A stretch of 16,247 bases of DNA from Gallionellaceae bacterium (GCA_003151655.1 PLYB01000317.1:1-16247), one strand, 5' to 3'. Numbered from the stretch's first letter, positions 1-9,137 are shown. Numbers and translations: made by a program. Notes: a model not told the origin generated them from the letters alone.

Positions 1-694
1 ACCACGGGTCCATGAAGCCGATGACGCGCTGCATACGATATTCGGAAGATAAAATCAGCGCGGCAAAAGCCAGTGGCAACAGCACGACCAAACCTGCAAA
101 TATTTTCAAGTCGAATCCGCCCAGCCATAAAGTACACATCGCGATTCCGCAGATCACCACGAACGCTCCCATGTCCGGTTCCAATAGCAACAGAGCCCCG
201 ACCATCGACATCACTGCAAACATCGGCAGAAACGGCTTAAGCAAGTGGTCTTTTACCGCACCTTTGCGTACGGCGTAATCGGCGGCATACAGCACGGCGA
301 ATAATTTCATCAGCTCGGAAGGTTGCAAATTAATCACGAATAGCGACAACCAACGGCGGCTGCCGTTGACAGTCTTTCCTACTCCGGGGATCAGTACCAT
401 CAACAGCAAAACCACACCGAATACGAACAAATATGGCGCAACTCTTTGCCACGTTTGCGAAGGCACCTGAAATACAGCCACCCCGGCCAGCAACCCGACC
501 AAAATAAAAATCGCTTGCCGCACCAGATAGTAGCCCGGCTGGTAGCCGGTGAATTTACCGGCAGCCGCAGTCGCGATTGAAGCCGAGTACACCATCACCA
601 GACCTAACGACAAAAGTCCGGCGATGATCCAGGTCAGCACGCTGTCGTAGTCTTCCATCACGCGGCGCGGATTGCTTAAGCTGGGACTGATCAC
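1..694 (-). CDS. ftsW: Peptidoglycan glycosyltransferase FtsW, N-terminal part (runs off the window)
   Basis: FtsW is the SEDS-family polymerase that links lipid II into septal glycan strands, working in the inner membrane with FtsI. I translated 231 codons from the minus strand before the window edge cuts the gene, about 60% of the usual length. Several hydrophobic helices are visible (roughly residues 20-42, 58-76, 86-104, 155-171, 177-193, 198-215). Family motifs are VNGSRRWL (109-116), LQPSELMK (123-130), EPDMG (172-176) and SEYRMQR (217-223). The start is a GTG at 694 whose last two bases belong to the murD stop codon (GTGA overlap), so translation is probably coupled to murD. RodA is the main alternative, but the position after murD in a dcw cluster fits FtsW. 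Confidence 0.93.
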   Translation of the reverse strand, partial: MISPSLSNPRRVMEDYDSVLTWIIAGLLSLGLVMVYSASIATAAAGKFTGYQPGYYLVRQAIFILVGLLAGVAVFQVPSQTWQRVAPYLFVFGVVLLLMVLIPGVGKTVNGSRRWLSLFVINLQPSELMKLFAVLYAADYAVRKGAVKDHLLKPFLPMFAVMSMVGALLLLEPDMGAFVVICGIAMCTLWLGGFDLKIFAGLVVLLPLAFAALILSSEYRMQRVIGFMDPW

Positions 695-2076
695 GAGGTC
701 GCCCCCTCAAGTTCGCGCACCGCTGCAATAAAAGCTTCCGCGCGTTTCACATAATTGGTAAACATATCGAAACTGGCGCACGCAGGCGACATCAACACCG
801 CGTCACCCGCTTCCGCCTCTGCGGCACCGATCTTCACCGCCTCTTGCATATCGCGCGCAAACATCAACGGCACACCGGTATCTTTCAATACTTCGGCAAT
901 TTTTTTGGCATCGCGCCCGATCAGCACCGCCACACGCGCATGCTGCGTCACCACGGGTTGCAGCGGCGAGAAATCCTGTCCCTTGCCATCGCCGCCAAGG
1001 ATGAGCACCGCGGTGCGCCCCAATCCCTTCAGTGCCGCCACCGTCGCCCCCACGTTGGTTCCCTTGGAGTCGTCGTAGTAAGTCACCCCGTTGATCTCGG
1101 CGACTTTTTCCACGCGATGCGGCAGTCCTTTGAATTCGCGCAAACCGTTCAGCAACGGCGGCATAGGCAATCCCACTGCCCGGCACAGCGAAATGGCCGC
1201 CAATGCGTTGGAAATATTATGCAGCCCGGACACTTGCAACTCGGCGGCGTTCATCAGACGGCGCGTGCCCTCTACTAGCCATATTTGTTCTTCTTCGCGC
1301 TCGATGCCCAGATCGTTTTTGTTCACCGGCGGAGTATCCAGGCCGAAGCTTTGAATCAGGCGCTCGCGCAATCCCATCGCCATACTTTCGGGATCGTCAC
1401 GATTCAACACTTGCACATTACCTTGCCTGTCGCTGCGGAAAATGCGCGCCTTTGCCGCAATGTAATCCGCCATGTCGGCATAACGGTCCAGATGATCCTC
1501 GCAGATGTTCAAAACCGTTGCCGCATTGGCGCTTAGGCTATACGTTGTTTCCAACTGAAAACTGGATAATTCCAGCACCCACACATCGGGATGCTTTCCT
1601 TTGCGCTGCATCAGTACGTCCAGCACGGCGGGAGAAATATTGCCGGCCACTTCGGTATCCAACCCGGCAGCGCGACACATCGCGCCCACCATACTGGTCA
1701 CCGTGGTTTTACCATTCGCACCGGTGATGGCGATAACCGTGGGTGGATTTTCTTTTGGTAACGACTGGGCGAATAACTCGACATCCCCGACGATTGGAAT
1801 TTTGCGTTCCAGTGCTTTTTTCACCAACGGTTCGGACAAAGGGATGCCGGGACTGATCGCAATGAGATCAATGCTGTCCAGCAGCTCACTGCGAAATACC
1901 CCGCAACGCACTTCGAGCTGCGGGTGATTGGCGGGCAGACTGGCCAGCGACGGCGGCACATTGCGGCTATCGGCAACGCGCACCTGCGCCCCGTGTCCAA
2001 GAATCCAGCGCACAAGCGATAGCCCGGTCTCTCCGAGACCGAGCACCAACACTTTTTTGTCCGCCAAATTATTCAT
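691..2076 (-). CDS. murD: UDP-N-acetylmuramoylalanine--D-glutamate ligase MurD
   Basis: Cytoplasmic Mur ligase that adds D-glutamate to UDP-MurNAc-L-Ala using ATP. At 461 residues it is close to the usual 440-460. The N-terminal Rossmann-like domain (about 1-110) binds the UDP substrate. The central ATPase domain has the P-loop GANGKTT (119-125), ELSSFQLE (169-176) and NICEDHLDRY (190-199); K209 sits where Mur ligases carry the carbamylated lysine. The C-terminal domain has DDSKGTN (335-341) and SPACASFDMF (430-439), the latter typical of MurD. The ATG is preceded by a good AAGGGG ribosome binding site. It lies 97 bases after mraY, the largest gap in this operon, which contains a palindrome, and it overlaps ftsW by 4 bases. 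Confidence 0.98.
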   Translation of the reverse strand: MNNLADKKVLVLGLGETGLSLVRWILGHGAQVRVADSRNVPPSLASLPANHPQLEVRCGVFRSELLDSIDLIAISPGIPLSEPLVKKALERKIPIVGDVELFAQSLPKENPPTVIAITGANGKTTVTSMVGAMCRAAGLDTEVAGNISPAVLDVLMQRKGKHPDVWVLELSSFQLETTYSLSANAATVLNICEDHLDRYADMADYIAAKARIFRSDRQGNVQVLNRDDPESMAMGLRERLIQSFGLDTPPVNKNDLGIEREEEQIWLVEGTRRLMNAAELQVSGLHNISNALAAISLCRAVGLPMPPLLNGLREFKGLPHRVEKVAEINGVTYYDDSKGTNVGATVAALKGLGRTAVLILGGDGKGQDFSPLQPVVTQHARVAVLIGRDAKKIAEVLKDTGVPLMFARDMQEAVKIGAAEAEAGDAVLMSPACASFDMFTNYVKRAEAFIAAVRELEGATS

Positions 2077-2110
2077 TGTTCCCCTTTAAAGCAGTCGGTA
2101 GACGCTAGTT

Positions 2111-2156
2111 GTAGGTCGGGCTTCAGCCCGACATGTCGGGTTGAAACCCGACCTAC
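2111..2156. repeat. 46-base REP-like palindrome between mraY and murD
   Basis: The arms GTAGGTCGGG (2111-2120) and CCCGACCTAC (2147-2156) are perfect inverted copies, and the whole 46 bases form a palindrome centred on ACATGT with only two non-matching positions. It can also fold as two adjacent hairpins, each with a six-base GTCGGG/CCCGAC stem and a six-base loop (CTTCAG and TTGAAA). Elements of this kind are scattered between genes in many proteobacteria and are often grouped with REP sequences. Being inside an operon, it will be transcribed and form a strong RNA stem-loop. No T-run follows on the transcribed strand, so it is not a typical terminator. Confidence 0.8.
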
Positions 2157-2173
2157 GTTCTAACAACTCCGCT

Positions 2174-3277
2174 TCATCTCAACTTCAACGTTGCCAACCC
2201 TATCAGCACCAGCAACATGGTGATAATCCAGAACCGCACCACGACTTGTGTTTCTTTCCAACCTTTTTGTTCAAAATGGTGATGCAGCGGTGCCATCAAA
2301 AATATTCGTTTGCCCACACCGAATCTTTTCTTGGTGTATTTGAAATACGACACTTGCAACATCACCGAGATCGCTTCCACCACAAACACGCCGCCCATAA
2401 TGAACAGCACAATTTCCTGGCGCACAATCACGGCTACAGTTCCGAGTGCAGCACCCAGTGCCAGCGCACCGACATCGCCCATGAATACTTCGGCGGGGTA
2501 AGCGTTGAACCATAAAAAGGCCAAACCGGCACCGGCAATGGCCGCGCAGAACACCGCCAATTCACCCGCCCCGGGAACATGAGGCACACCCAGATATTTG
2601 GCGAATACGGCATGTCCGGCCACATAAGAAAAAATCGCCAGCGCGCTCGCCACCATTACCGTAGGCATAATCGCCAGACCATCCAAGCCATCGGTCAGAT
2701 TCACCGCATTACTGCTACCCACGATGACCAGATAGACCATCACGATAAATCCCACCATACCCAAGGGGAACACGGCGTATTTAAAAAACGGCACGATAAA
2801 TTCGGTGTGCGCGGGCAGGCTTGCATGTGTCCATAGATACACACCCACCGCCAAAGCGATCAGCGACTGCCAGAATATTTTTGCTTTGGCGGAAAGCCCG
2901 TCCGAGTTGCGCTGCACCACCTTGCGGTAATCATCCACCCAACCGACGGCACCGATTCCAATGGTGGTCAGCAATACCACCCAGATATACGGATTGGTCA
3001 GATCGCCCCACAGCAAGGTGGTGATTGCAACGGAAGTCAGTATCAAAGCGCCGCCCATGGTTGGCGTACCGGCTTTGACCAGATGCGTTTGCGGGCCGTC
3101 ACTGCGCACGCTTTGCCCGATTTTCATTTGCGCCAGCTTGCGGATCATCGCCGGGCCGACCATGAACGAAATGAACAAAGCCGTCATCGCCGCGAACACG
3201 GCGCGCAACGTGATGTAGTTAAACACGGCGAATGTTCTAACGTCTTGTGAAAACCATTGGGCTAAGGCCAATAACAT
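2174..3277 (-). CDS. mraY: Phospho-N-acetylmuramoyl-pentapeptide transferase MraY
   Basis: Integral membrane enzyme that moves phospho-MurNAc-pentapeptide from UDP to undecaprenyl phosphate, giving lipid I. Its 367 residues match the family length of about 360, and about ten hydrophobic segments are visible. Motifs are DDYRK (115-119, with the paired aspartates), the NAVNLTDGLDG segment (190-200), FMGDVG (265-270) and the LHHHFE triad (331-336), all essential in the family. The ATG is preceded by GGGAG at good spacing and lies 9 bases after the murF stop. The protein depends on the soluble precursor made by MurD, MurE and MurF in the same operon. Confidence 0.98.
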   Translation of the reverse strand: MLLALAQWFSQDVRTFAVFNYITLRAVFAAMTALFISFMVGPAMIRKLAQMKIGQSVRSDGPQTHLVKAGTPTMGGALILTSVAITTLLWGDLTNPYIWVVLLTTIGIGAVGWVDDYRKVVQRNSDGLSAKAKIFWQSLIALAVGVYLWTHASLPAHTEFIVPFFKYAVFPLGMVGFIVMVYLVIVGSSNAVNLTDGLDGLAIMPTVMVASALAIFSYVAGHAVFAKYLGVPHVPGAGELAVFCAAIAGAGLAFLWFNAYPAEVFMGDVGALALGAALGTVAVIVRQEIVLFIMGGVFVVEAISVMLQVSYFKYTKKRFGVGKRIFLMAPLHHHFEQKGWKETQVVVRFWIITMLLVLIGLATLKLR

Positions 3278-3286
3278 CTTTTCTCC

Positions 3287-4669
3287 CTATTGCAACGCGG
3301 TGCAATGCTGCACCACCCGCTCCATTTTCATAAACCGCGACCCCTTCACCAGCACCGTGCTATCTGCATCCAGATGCTTCTCCAGACAGGCCAACAGATC
3401 TTCTATACTTTTGAAATGCGTGGCTCCCGCACCGAACTCATCGACCGCGTAGCTGCTTAAATCACCCAGCGCCAATAGTTTTTGAATGCCCAGATTGCGC
3501 GCCTCTGCGCCGATCTCGGCATGAAAATGCGGCGCATCCGCGCCCAGCTCACCCATATCACCCAGCACCAATATTTTTTTTCCGCTTTGTGCCTGCGCCA
3601 GCACTTTCATCGCGGCCATCAGCGAAGCTGGGTTCGCGTTATAGGTGTCATCGATCAATACCGCGCCACACAACGCCGCTTTACGCTGCAACCGTCCGGC
3701 CACTCCGCCAAAATTTTTCAGCCCTGTCGTAATGGCATGCAATGGAATATTCAAGGCAATCGCTGCGGCGGTCGCGGCAAGCGCATTGCGTACGTTATGC
3801 ACACCGGGCACTTGCAACTCAACACTAAAAGCGCCCTGCGCCGTGGTCACTTCCAGCAACGCATTAAAACCCTGCGTCCGCCAAGTCGCATGGACAGCCG
3901 CCCGCGCATCCACGCCGAAATCAACGACGCGGTGCAAGCCCGCCGCTTTGCGCCACAGCGGGGCAAACTCATCATCCGCATTAATGACGGCTACGCCTTG
4001 CTGCGACAGCCCGGCGAATATCTCGCCCTTGGCTTGCGCCACCGCTTCCACCGTACCCAGTCCGGCCAGATGTGCGCTGGCTGCATTGTTTAGCAGCACC
4101 ACATCCGGCTTGGCAAGGCGCGTCAGATAAGCGATTTCGCCCGGATGGTTCATGCCCATTTCAATCACCGCAAAACGATGCACTGCCCGCAACTTAAGCA
4201 GCGTCAGCGGCATACCGATGTCGTTATTCAAATTCCCTTTAGTCACCAACACCGCATCCGCATCGCCCGTGTGTTCGCGCAAGATGCTGCCCAGCATTTC
4301 TTTCACCGTGGTCTTGCCGTTGCTGCCGGTAATACCGACTAGCGGGATGGCAAATTGTTTGCGCCAGTACGCGGCCAGTTGTCCCAGCGCCAGACGCGTG
4401 TCTTCCACCAGCAATAACGGACAGGGAGTCGCATCACCATGCCTGACCAGATTGCGGTGATAATTCACTTTATTCACCAACGCTGCTACCGCACCGCTTT
4501 CTGCCGCACCGGCCACATATTCGCTGCCGTCAAAACGCTCGCCCTGTAACGCCACAAACAAATCGCCCGACGCAATTGCGCGACTGTCGGTGGACACCGC
4601 ATTGAATCGCACATCCGCTCCGATGAGCGTGCCGCCTAAAACTTCTGCTATCTGAGATAAGAGCATCAT
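3287..4669 (-). CDS. murF: UDP-N-acetylmuramoyl-tripeptide--D-alanyl-D-alanine ligase MurF
   Basis: Adds D-Ala-D-Ala to UDP-MurNAc-tripeptide, the last cytoplasmic precursor step. I place the start at the ATG at 4669, which overlaps the murE stop in an ATGA arrangement and gives 460 residues beginning MMLLSQ. The open frame continues 13 codons further upstream to 4708, but that longer form would lie inside murE. A second ATG at 4666 is also possible. The P-loop ITGSNGKTT is at 113-121, followed by KGNLNNDIG (144-152), VIEMGMNHPGEI (168-179), the C-terminal DDTYNANP (340-347) and KGSRFMKME (442-450). All are typical of MurF rather than MurE or MurC. The stop lies 9 bases before mraY. Confidence 0.97.
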   Translation of the reverse strand: MMLLSQIAEVLGGTLIGADVRFNAVSTDSRAIASGDLFVALQGERFDGSEYVAGAAESGAVAALVNKVNYHRNLVRHGDATPCPLLLVEDTRLALGQLAAYWRKQFAIPLVGITGSNGKTTVKEMLGSILREHTGDADAVLVTKGNLNNDIGMPLTLLKLRAVHRFAVIEMGMNHPGEIAYLTRLAKPDVVLLNNAASAHLAGLGTVEAVAQAKGEIFAGLSQQGVAVINADDEFAPLWRKAAGLHRVVDFGVDARAAVHATWRTQGFNALLEVTTAQGAFSVELQVPGVHNVRNALAATAAAIALNIPLHAITTGLKNFGGVAGRLQRKAALCGAVLIDDTYNANPASLMAAMKVLAQAQSGKKILVLGDMGELGADAPHFHAEIGAEARNLGIQKLLALGDLSSYAVDEFGAGATHFKSIEDLLACLEKHLDADSTVLVKGSRFMKMERVVQHCTALQ

Positions 4670-6180
4670 GAGGTGACCCATTCCGGATGAGTTCTGGCGG
4701 GTTCCCATACACTCAGGGCACGGCGCGCTATTTCGCTATCGCTGAAGGGTTGCTTCACGCCATTTATTTCCTGATATTCCTCGTGCCCTTTGCCGGCAAT
4801 CAAGATCGCATCCACCGCTTGCGCCATGTTGATCGCACGGGTGATCGCGTGAGCGCGATCTTCAATGACCTGATGCTTTCCCTGCACGCCAAACAGAATT
4901 GCATCGATGATCGCTTTGGGGCTTTCGCTGCGCGGATTGTCACTGGTGATAATGCACTCGTCGGCCAGCTTCGAGGCAACCGTTCCCATCATCGGACGCT
5001 TGCCGCGATCACGATCGCCGCCGCAACCGAATACGCAAATAACTTTGCCGCCGTCTTCCAGGGTGATTTCTTTCAGCGCTTGCAGCGCCTTTTCCAGTGC
5101 ATCCGGAGTGTGCGCGTAATCGACCACAACCATCGGCTTGCCCTTGCCGCCCATGGCTTGCATCCGTCCGGCGACTGCTTTTTGCTGTTCCAATTCCCGC
5201 ACCGCATCGGCCAACCCGACACCGCTCACCAGCAGCACCGCCAGCACGCCGAGCATGTTGGCCGCATTGAATCTGCCGATCAGACGGCTATACAATTCCA
5301 CTGCGCCCCAACTGGAATGAATGTGTAAATTCATGCCATGAGCATTTATTTTTAGATGGTCGCCGAACACCATGCGGATACCGAGCCGCTCAGCCAAACG
5401 CAACGCTTCATCGGTCAATCCATAACCGACCACCTCGATAGTGCCATCGCGCAAAGCCTCGGCCAATTCGGCCCCGTAGGCATCATCCAGATTAATCACC
5501 GCATATTTAAGTTGTTCCCATTCGAACAGTTTGCGCTTGGCCGCTGCATAGCTGACCATATCACCGTGATAGTCGAGATGATCCCGGCTCAAATTGGTGA
5601 GCAGCGCCACGTCGTAATGCACCGCATTGACCCGCCCTTGAACCAGCGCATGGGAAGACACTTCCATCGCTACCGCCTGCACTTCCTGCTCGACAAATTC
5701 CGCCAGCAAACTGTGCACACTAATGGCATCCGGCGTGGTATTCAAAGTCGCTTGCAGCGCACCGGGCAAGCCATTCCCCAGCGTTCCCAGCACCGCACTT
5801 TTACGCCCCAGCTCGGTCAGTGTGCGTGCGATCCAATGACTGCAAGTTGTTTTGCCATTGGTTCCGGTCACCCCCACCATCCACAGCTTTTTGGAAGGTG
5901 CGCCATACACTGCATCCGCCAGTTCTCCGGCATGAGCATGCAAATCATCGATGGCCAGATGGGGAACTTGCCATGACTCGTCCCAGGCAAATTTTTTGGC
6001 ATCCCAGATCACCGCATTCGCACCGTTGGCTATGGCTTGCGCAATAAATTGCCGTCCATCCACGCGTCCGCCGGGATAGGCCACGAAGGTATCTCCGGCT
6101 TTAACCGCACGGCTATCCGCGACCAGATGGCTAATCTTCACACCCAGCGTTGCCAGCTGTTCGGGGTGGAATTGACTCAC
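4666..6180 (-). CDS. murE: UDP-N-acetylmuramoyl-tripeptide synthetase MurE (meso-DAP adding)
   Basis: Adds the third stem-peptide residue to UDP-MurNAc-L-Ala-D-Glu. The DNPR motif (414-417) is the known signature of enzymes that take meso-diaminopimelate, so this is a Gram-negative type cell wall. At 504 residues it is within family range. Other motifs are VTGTNGKTTC (104-113), EVSSHAL (173-179), NLSRDHLDYHG (196-206), the carbamylated lysine in AAAKRK (K215), VDYAHTPD (353-360) and GKGHEEYQ (463-470). The start is a GTG at 6180 that overlaps the ftsI stop (GTGA) and is preceded by a strong GGGAGGAA binding site. The 3' end overlaps murF by 4 bases. Confidence 0.98.
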   Translation of the reverse strand: MSQFHPEQLATLGVKISHLVADSRAVKAGDTFVAYPGGRVDGRQFIAQAIANGANAVIWDAKKFAWDESWQVPHLAIDDLHAHAGELADAVYGAPSKKLWMVGVTGTNGKTTCSHWIARTLTELGRKSAVLGTLGNGLPGALQATLNTTPDAISVHSLLAEFVEQEVQAVAMEVSSHALVQGRVNAVHYDVALLTNLSRDHLDYHGDMVSYAAAKRKLFEWEQLKYAVINLDDAYGAELAEALRDGTIEVVGYGLTDEALRLAERLGIRMVFGDHLKINAHGMNLHIHSSWGAVELYSRLIGRFNAANMLGVLAVLLVSGVGLADAVRELEQQKAVAGRMQAMGGKGKPMVVVDYAHTPDALEKALQALKEITLEDGGKVICVFGCGGDRDRGKRPMMGTVASKLADECIITSDNPRSESPKAIIDAILFGVQGKHQVIEDRAHAITRAINMAQAVDAILIAGKGHEEYQEINGVKQPFSDSEIARRALSVWEPARTHPEWVTS

Positions 6181-7910
6181 ACTTCCTCCCGGATAAAGTC
6201 GGCAGGGGTCGGCTGCATCACATTGTCGAGCGGCGCATCGTTCGGCACGTTGAGCATGCGCAAGGCCGCGCCCATCACATTGCTAAATGCGGGAGCCGCA
6301 ACCTGTCCGCCGTAATACTCCGCACCGCTGGGCTCGTTAATCATCACCGCCACGATCAGGCGCGGATTCGATGCGGGTGCCATACCGACAAACGAGGCCA
6401 CATAACGGTCAACGTAATGCCCGCCTTCCAGCTTGTGTGCCGTACCGGTTTTGCCCGCCACACGATAACCGACCACCTGCGCCAGTGGTGCAGTGCCTCC
6501 CGGCCTGACCACCATTTCCAGCATGTCGCGCACAGCGCGTGCCGTCGTCGCCGAATAAACTTTGCTACCCACGCTGGCTCCGTCCTGTTTGAGCAAGGTC
6601 ACCGGACGCAATTCGCCATCGTTGGCAAACACGGTATAAGCGCGCGCCAATTGCAGCAGATTCACCGAAATGCCGTTGCCGTACGACATGGTGGCCTGCT
6701 CAATCGGCATCCATTTTTTGTAATCGCGCAAGCGACCTGCCGCCTCGCCGGGGAATTCGCATCCGGTAGACGCACCGAATCCGTCTTCGTTCAGGCTGTG
6801 CCAGAACTGCTCGGGTTTCATCATCAGCGCAATCTTGGAGGCACCGACGTTGCTGGATTTTTGGATGACCTGCGCCACGGTGAGCGAAGCTTCGGGATGG
6901 GTATCGTGTATCTTGCGTCCGCCCACGCTGTACACGCCGTGCTCGGTATTAATGACGGTTGCCGGAGTGATCTTGCCCAACTCCAGCGCCGCCGCCACGG
7001 TAAACGGCTTCATGGTTGAACCGGGCTCGAACAGATCGGTCAGCACATGGTTGCGCAACAAGTTGGTGCCGGGCTTTTCGCGATTATTCGGGTTGTAGCT
7101 CGGCCAGTTCGCCATCGCCAACACTTCGCCGCTTTGCGCATCCAGCACTACGATTGAACCGGCCTTGGCTTTATGTTGCTCGACCGCCTGCTTGATTTCG
7201 CGGAATGCCAGAAATTGGATTTTATTATCCAGACTGAGCGCGACATTGCCGCCTTCCTTGGGCGCGCGCAGACTGGCGACATCCTCGACAATATGTCCGC
7301 GCCGGTCTTTGATCACGCGATGGCTTCCCGCCTTACCGCCCAATTGCGCCTGCAAGGACAGCTCGATTCCTTCTTGCCCGTTGTCGTCCACGTCGGTAAA
7401 GCCCAACAGGTGCGAAGTCACTTCGCCGCCCGGATAATAGCGGCGGTATTCGCGCTTCAACGACACCCCGGCGATGCCCAGAGTCACCACTTTCTCGGCC
7501 ACTTCCGGCGGCAGTTGGCGCTTAAGGTAGATAAAGTCATGCGAAGTGTCCGTCATACGCTTCTTCAGATCATCGGCATCCATGCTGAGAATTTGCGCCA
7601 ACTGACTGATCTGCGCCGGAGTCGCCTCTACATCCTGCGGACTGATCCAGATCGACTCAACCGGCGTACTGATCGCCAGCGGCTCACCAAAGCGGTCGCT
7701 GACCATGCCGCGATGCGCATTGATATCGATCACCCTGCCATAGCGCGCATCGCCCTTTTGCTGCAAAAAGTCGTTGTGTATCCCCTGCAAATATATTCCG
7801 CGCGCCAGCAATCCGCCCAGGACAACCAGCAGAATCACAAACAATACATGCGAGCGCCAGGCCGGCAGCATCATTTGTCCATTCGTCTGTATGTTTTTGG
7901 TATGGCGCAC
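6177..7910 (-). CDS. ftsI: Septal peptidoglycan transpeptidase FtsI (PBP3)
   Basis: Class B penicillin-binding protein that cross-links peptidoglycan at the septum, partner of FtsW. Its 577 residues compare with 588 in E. coli. It has a short cytoplasmic tail, one membrane helix (about 21-38), a pedestal domain beginning near RGMVSDRFGEPLA (67-79), and a transpeptidase domain. The three active-site motifs are intact: STMK (298-301, nucleophile S298), SSN (352-354) and KTG (487-489). The start is GTG at 7910, sharing one base with the ftsL stop (TAGTG), with AAGGTG upstream. The 3' end overlaps murE by 4 bases. Beta-lactam targets of the PBP3 type have exactly this layout. Confidence 0.97.
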   Translation of the reverse strand: MRHTKNIQTNGQMMLPAWRSHVLFVILLVVLGGLLARGIYLQGIHNDFLQQKGDARYGRVIDINAHRGMVSDRFGEPLAISTPVESIWISPQDVEATPAQISQLAQILSMDADDLKKRMTDTSHDFIYLKRQLPPEVAEKVVTLGIAGVSLKREYRRYYPGGEVTSHLLGFTDVDDNGQEGIELSLQAQLGGKAGSHRVIKDRRGHIVEDVASLRAPKEGGNVALSLDNKIQFLAFREIKQAVEQHKAKAGSIVVLDAQSGEVLAMANWPSYNPNNREKPGTNLLRNHVLTDLFEPGSTMKPFTVAAALELGKITPATVINTEHGVYSVGGRKIHDTHPEASLTVAQVIQKSSNVGASKIALMMKPEQFWHSLNEDGFGASTGCEFPGEAAGRLRDYKKWMPIEQATMSYGNGISVNLLQLARAYTVFANDGELRPVTLLKQDGASVGSKVYSATTARAVRDMLEMVVRPGGTAPLAQVVGYRVAGKTGTAHKLEGGHYVDRYVASFVGMAPASNPRLIVAVMINEPSGAEYYGGQVAAPAFSNVMGAALRMLNVPNDAPLDNVMQPTPADFIREEV

Positions 7911-8200
7911 TACGGAGTCACCTTATTTTTGCCATCTTCGATGCGCACGAACTGAATCTGTTTGCTTAGCGGCATTTGCATCTGTAATTGTTTGCTGGCG
8001 ATCTTCTCCACGCGGGAAGACAACGCCAAGGTACTTTGCTCCAGTTGCAATTGCCCCCACTCCACTTCCATTTGCTGCGCCTTGTCTTTTTCGCTTTGCA
8101 GCTCGACAAAATACTTGCGCGCCTTGTGCTGCGAAGTCACCACGCTCAATGCGCAAATGATTGCCAAACAAAGAAGGAGTAGATTCAACTTAGCGGCCAT
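7910..8200 (-). CDS. ftsL: Cell division protein FtsL
   Basis: Small bitopic divisome protein that forms a complex with FtsB and FtsQ and helps activate FtsW/FtsI. The sequence has 96 residues, with a membrane helix at about 6-22 followed by a charged, heptad-like coiled-coil segment (about 30-75) in the periplasm. The identification rests on this architecture and on its place between rsmH and ftsI, because FtsL is poorly conserved in sequence. The ATG at 8200 lies inside the end of rsmH (11-base overlap) and has GGAGG 8 bases upstream. Confidence 0.92.
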   Translation of the reverse strand: MAAKLNLLLLCLAIICALSVVTSQHKARKYFVELQSEKDKAQQMEVEWGQLQLEQSTLALSSRVEKIASKQLQMQMPLSKQIQFVRIEDGKNKVTP

Positions 8201-9137
8201 GATGCTGGCCTCCGGTGTATTCAGCTACGCGCAATACCGCGCTGCGTGCGCGGGGATTGATTTTCAGCTCCTGCACCGAGGGGTGAACCGCTTTGCCGAC
8301 CAGACGCAACTTGGCTTGGGGAATGTCCGCAGCGCGGATGGGCAAATTGCGCGGAAGTTTGTCCCCTTGCGCCATGTCGCGCATAAAGCGCTTCACAATT
8401 CGATCTTCCAGAGAATGAAAACTAATCACTGCCATTCGTCCGCCTATCGTTAAGCTGCCCATACATTGCGGCAATACACTCTCGAGTTCCTCGAGTTCGC
8501 GGTTGATATAAATCCGTATAGCCTGAAAGGTGCGCGTCGCCGGATTTTTCCCGGGCTCGTGAGAGTGCACATTTTGCGCGACGATTTCGCTGAGATGCCG
8601 CGTGGTGAGGATGGGACTTCCTTGGCGCGAAGTAACAAGCGCTCTTGCAATCTTCCTAGCAAACCGTTCTTCGCCATAGTTACTTATTACCTCCGCTAAT
8701 AAACCTTCATCAACTGTCGCCAGCCACTGCGCGGCAGTTTCCCCCCTGCTCGTGTCCATGCGCATATCCAGCGGCGCATCGAAACGAAAACTAAAACCGC
8801 GTTGCGCATCGTCCAATTGCGGCGATGACACGCCCAAGTCCAACAACACACCATCAACCTTGTCGATGCCGAGTTCGACCAACACCTCGCTCAATCTTTC
8901 AAAGCCGCAATGCACGATTTGAAAACGCGCATCGCTGATTCCCCGCGCCTCTGCGATTGCCATCGGATCTTTATCCAGCGCAATCAGTCTTCCCTGCGCG
9001 CCCAGCTTCTCCAGAATCAAACGGCTATGTCCGCCGCGCCCGAATGTGCCATCCACATAAATTCCATCCGGCTTGATCTGCAACGCATCAACCGCTTCAT
9101 TCAGTAAAACGGTCGAGTGAACCAGGCTCTGGCTCAA
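8190..9137 (-). CDS. rsmH: 16S rRNA (cytosine-1402-N4)-methyltransferase RsmH (MraW)
   Basis: SAM-dependent enzyme that methylates N4 of C1402 in the 16S rRNA decoding site. I choose a TTG start at 9137. It overlaps the mraZ stop as TTGA, has GGAGG 9 bases upstream, and gives 315 residues beginning (M)SQSLVHSTVLL, close to the 313 of E. coli. An ATG-initiated frame from 9227 would add 30 residues lying inside mraZ that do not look like the family. Motifs are DGTFGRGGHS (29-38, SAM binding), LDLGVSSPQLD (99-109), RGFSFR (113-118), VISFHSLEDRIVK (237-249) and a C-terminal NPRARSAVLR (294-303). Its end overlaps ftsL by 11 bases. Confidence 0.96.
   Translation of the reverse strand: MSQSLVHSTVLLNEAVDALQIKPDGIYVDGTFGRGGHSRLILEKLGAQGRLIALDKDPMAIAEARGISDARFQIVHCGFERLSEVLVELGIDKVDGVLLDLGVSSPQLDDAQRGFSFRFDAPLDMRMDTSRGETAAQWLATVDEGLLAEVISNYGEERFARKIARALVTSRQGSPILTTRHLSEIVAQNVHSHEPGKNPATRTFQAIRIYINRELEELESVLPQCMGSLTIGGRMAVISFHSLEDRIVKRFMRDMAQGDKLPRNLPIRAADIPQAKLRLVGKAVHPSVQELKINPRARSAVLRVAEYTGGQHHGR

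Noticed and set aside
12..278. Plus-strand frame of 88 codons at the left edge
   Set aside because: Antisense to ftsW, whose minus-strand translation has clear FtsW motifs.
803..1186. Long alternative frame within murD on the same strand
   Set aside because: A shadow frame created by the codon bias of murD; the translation is low-complexity arginine- and glycine-rich.
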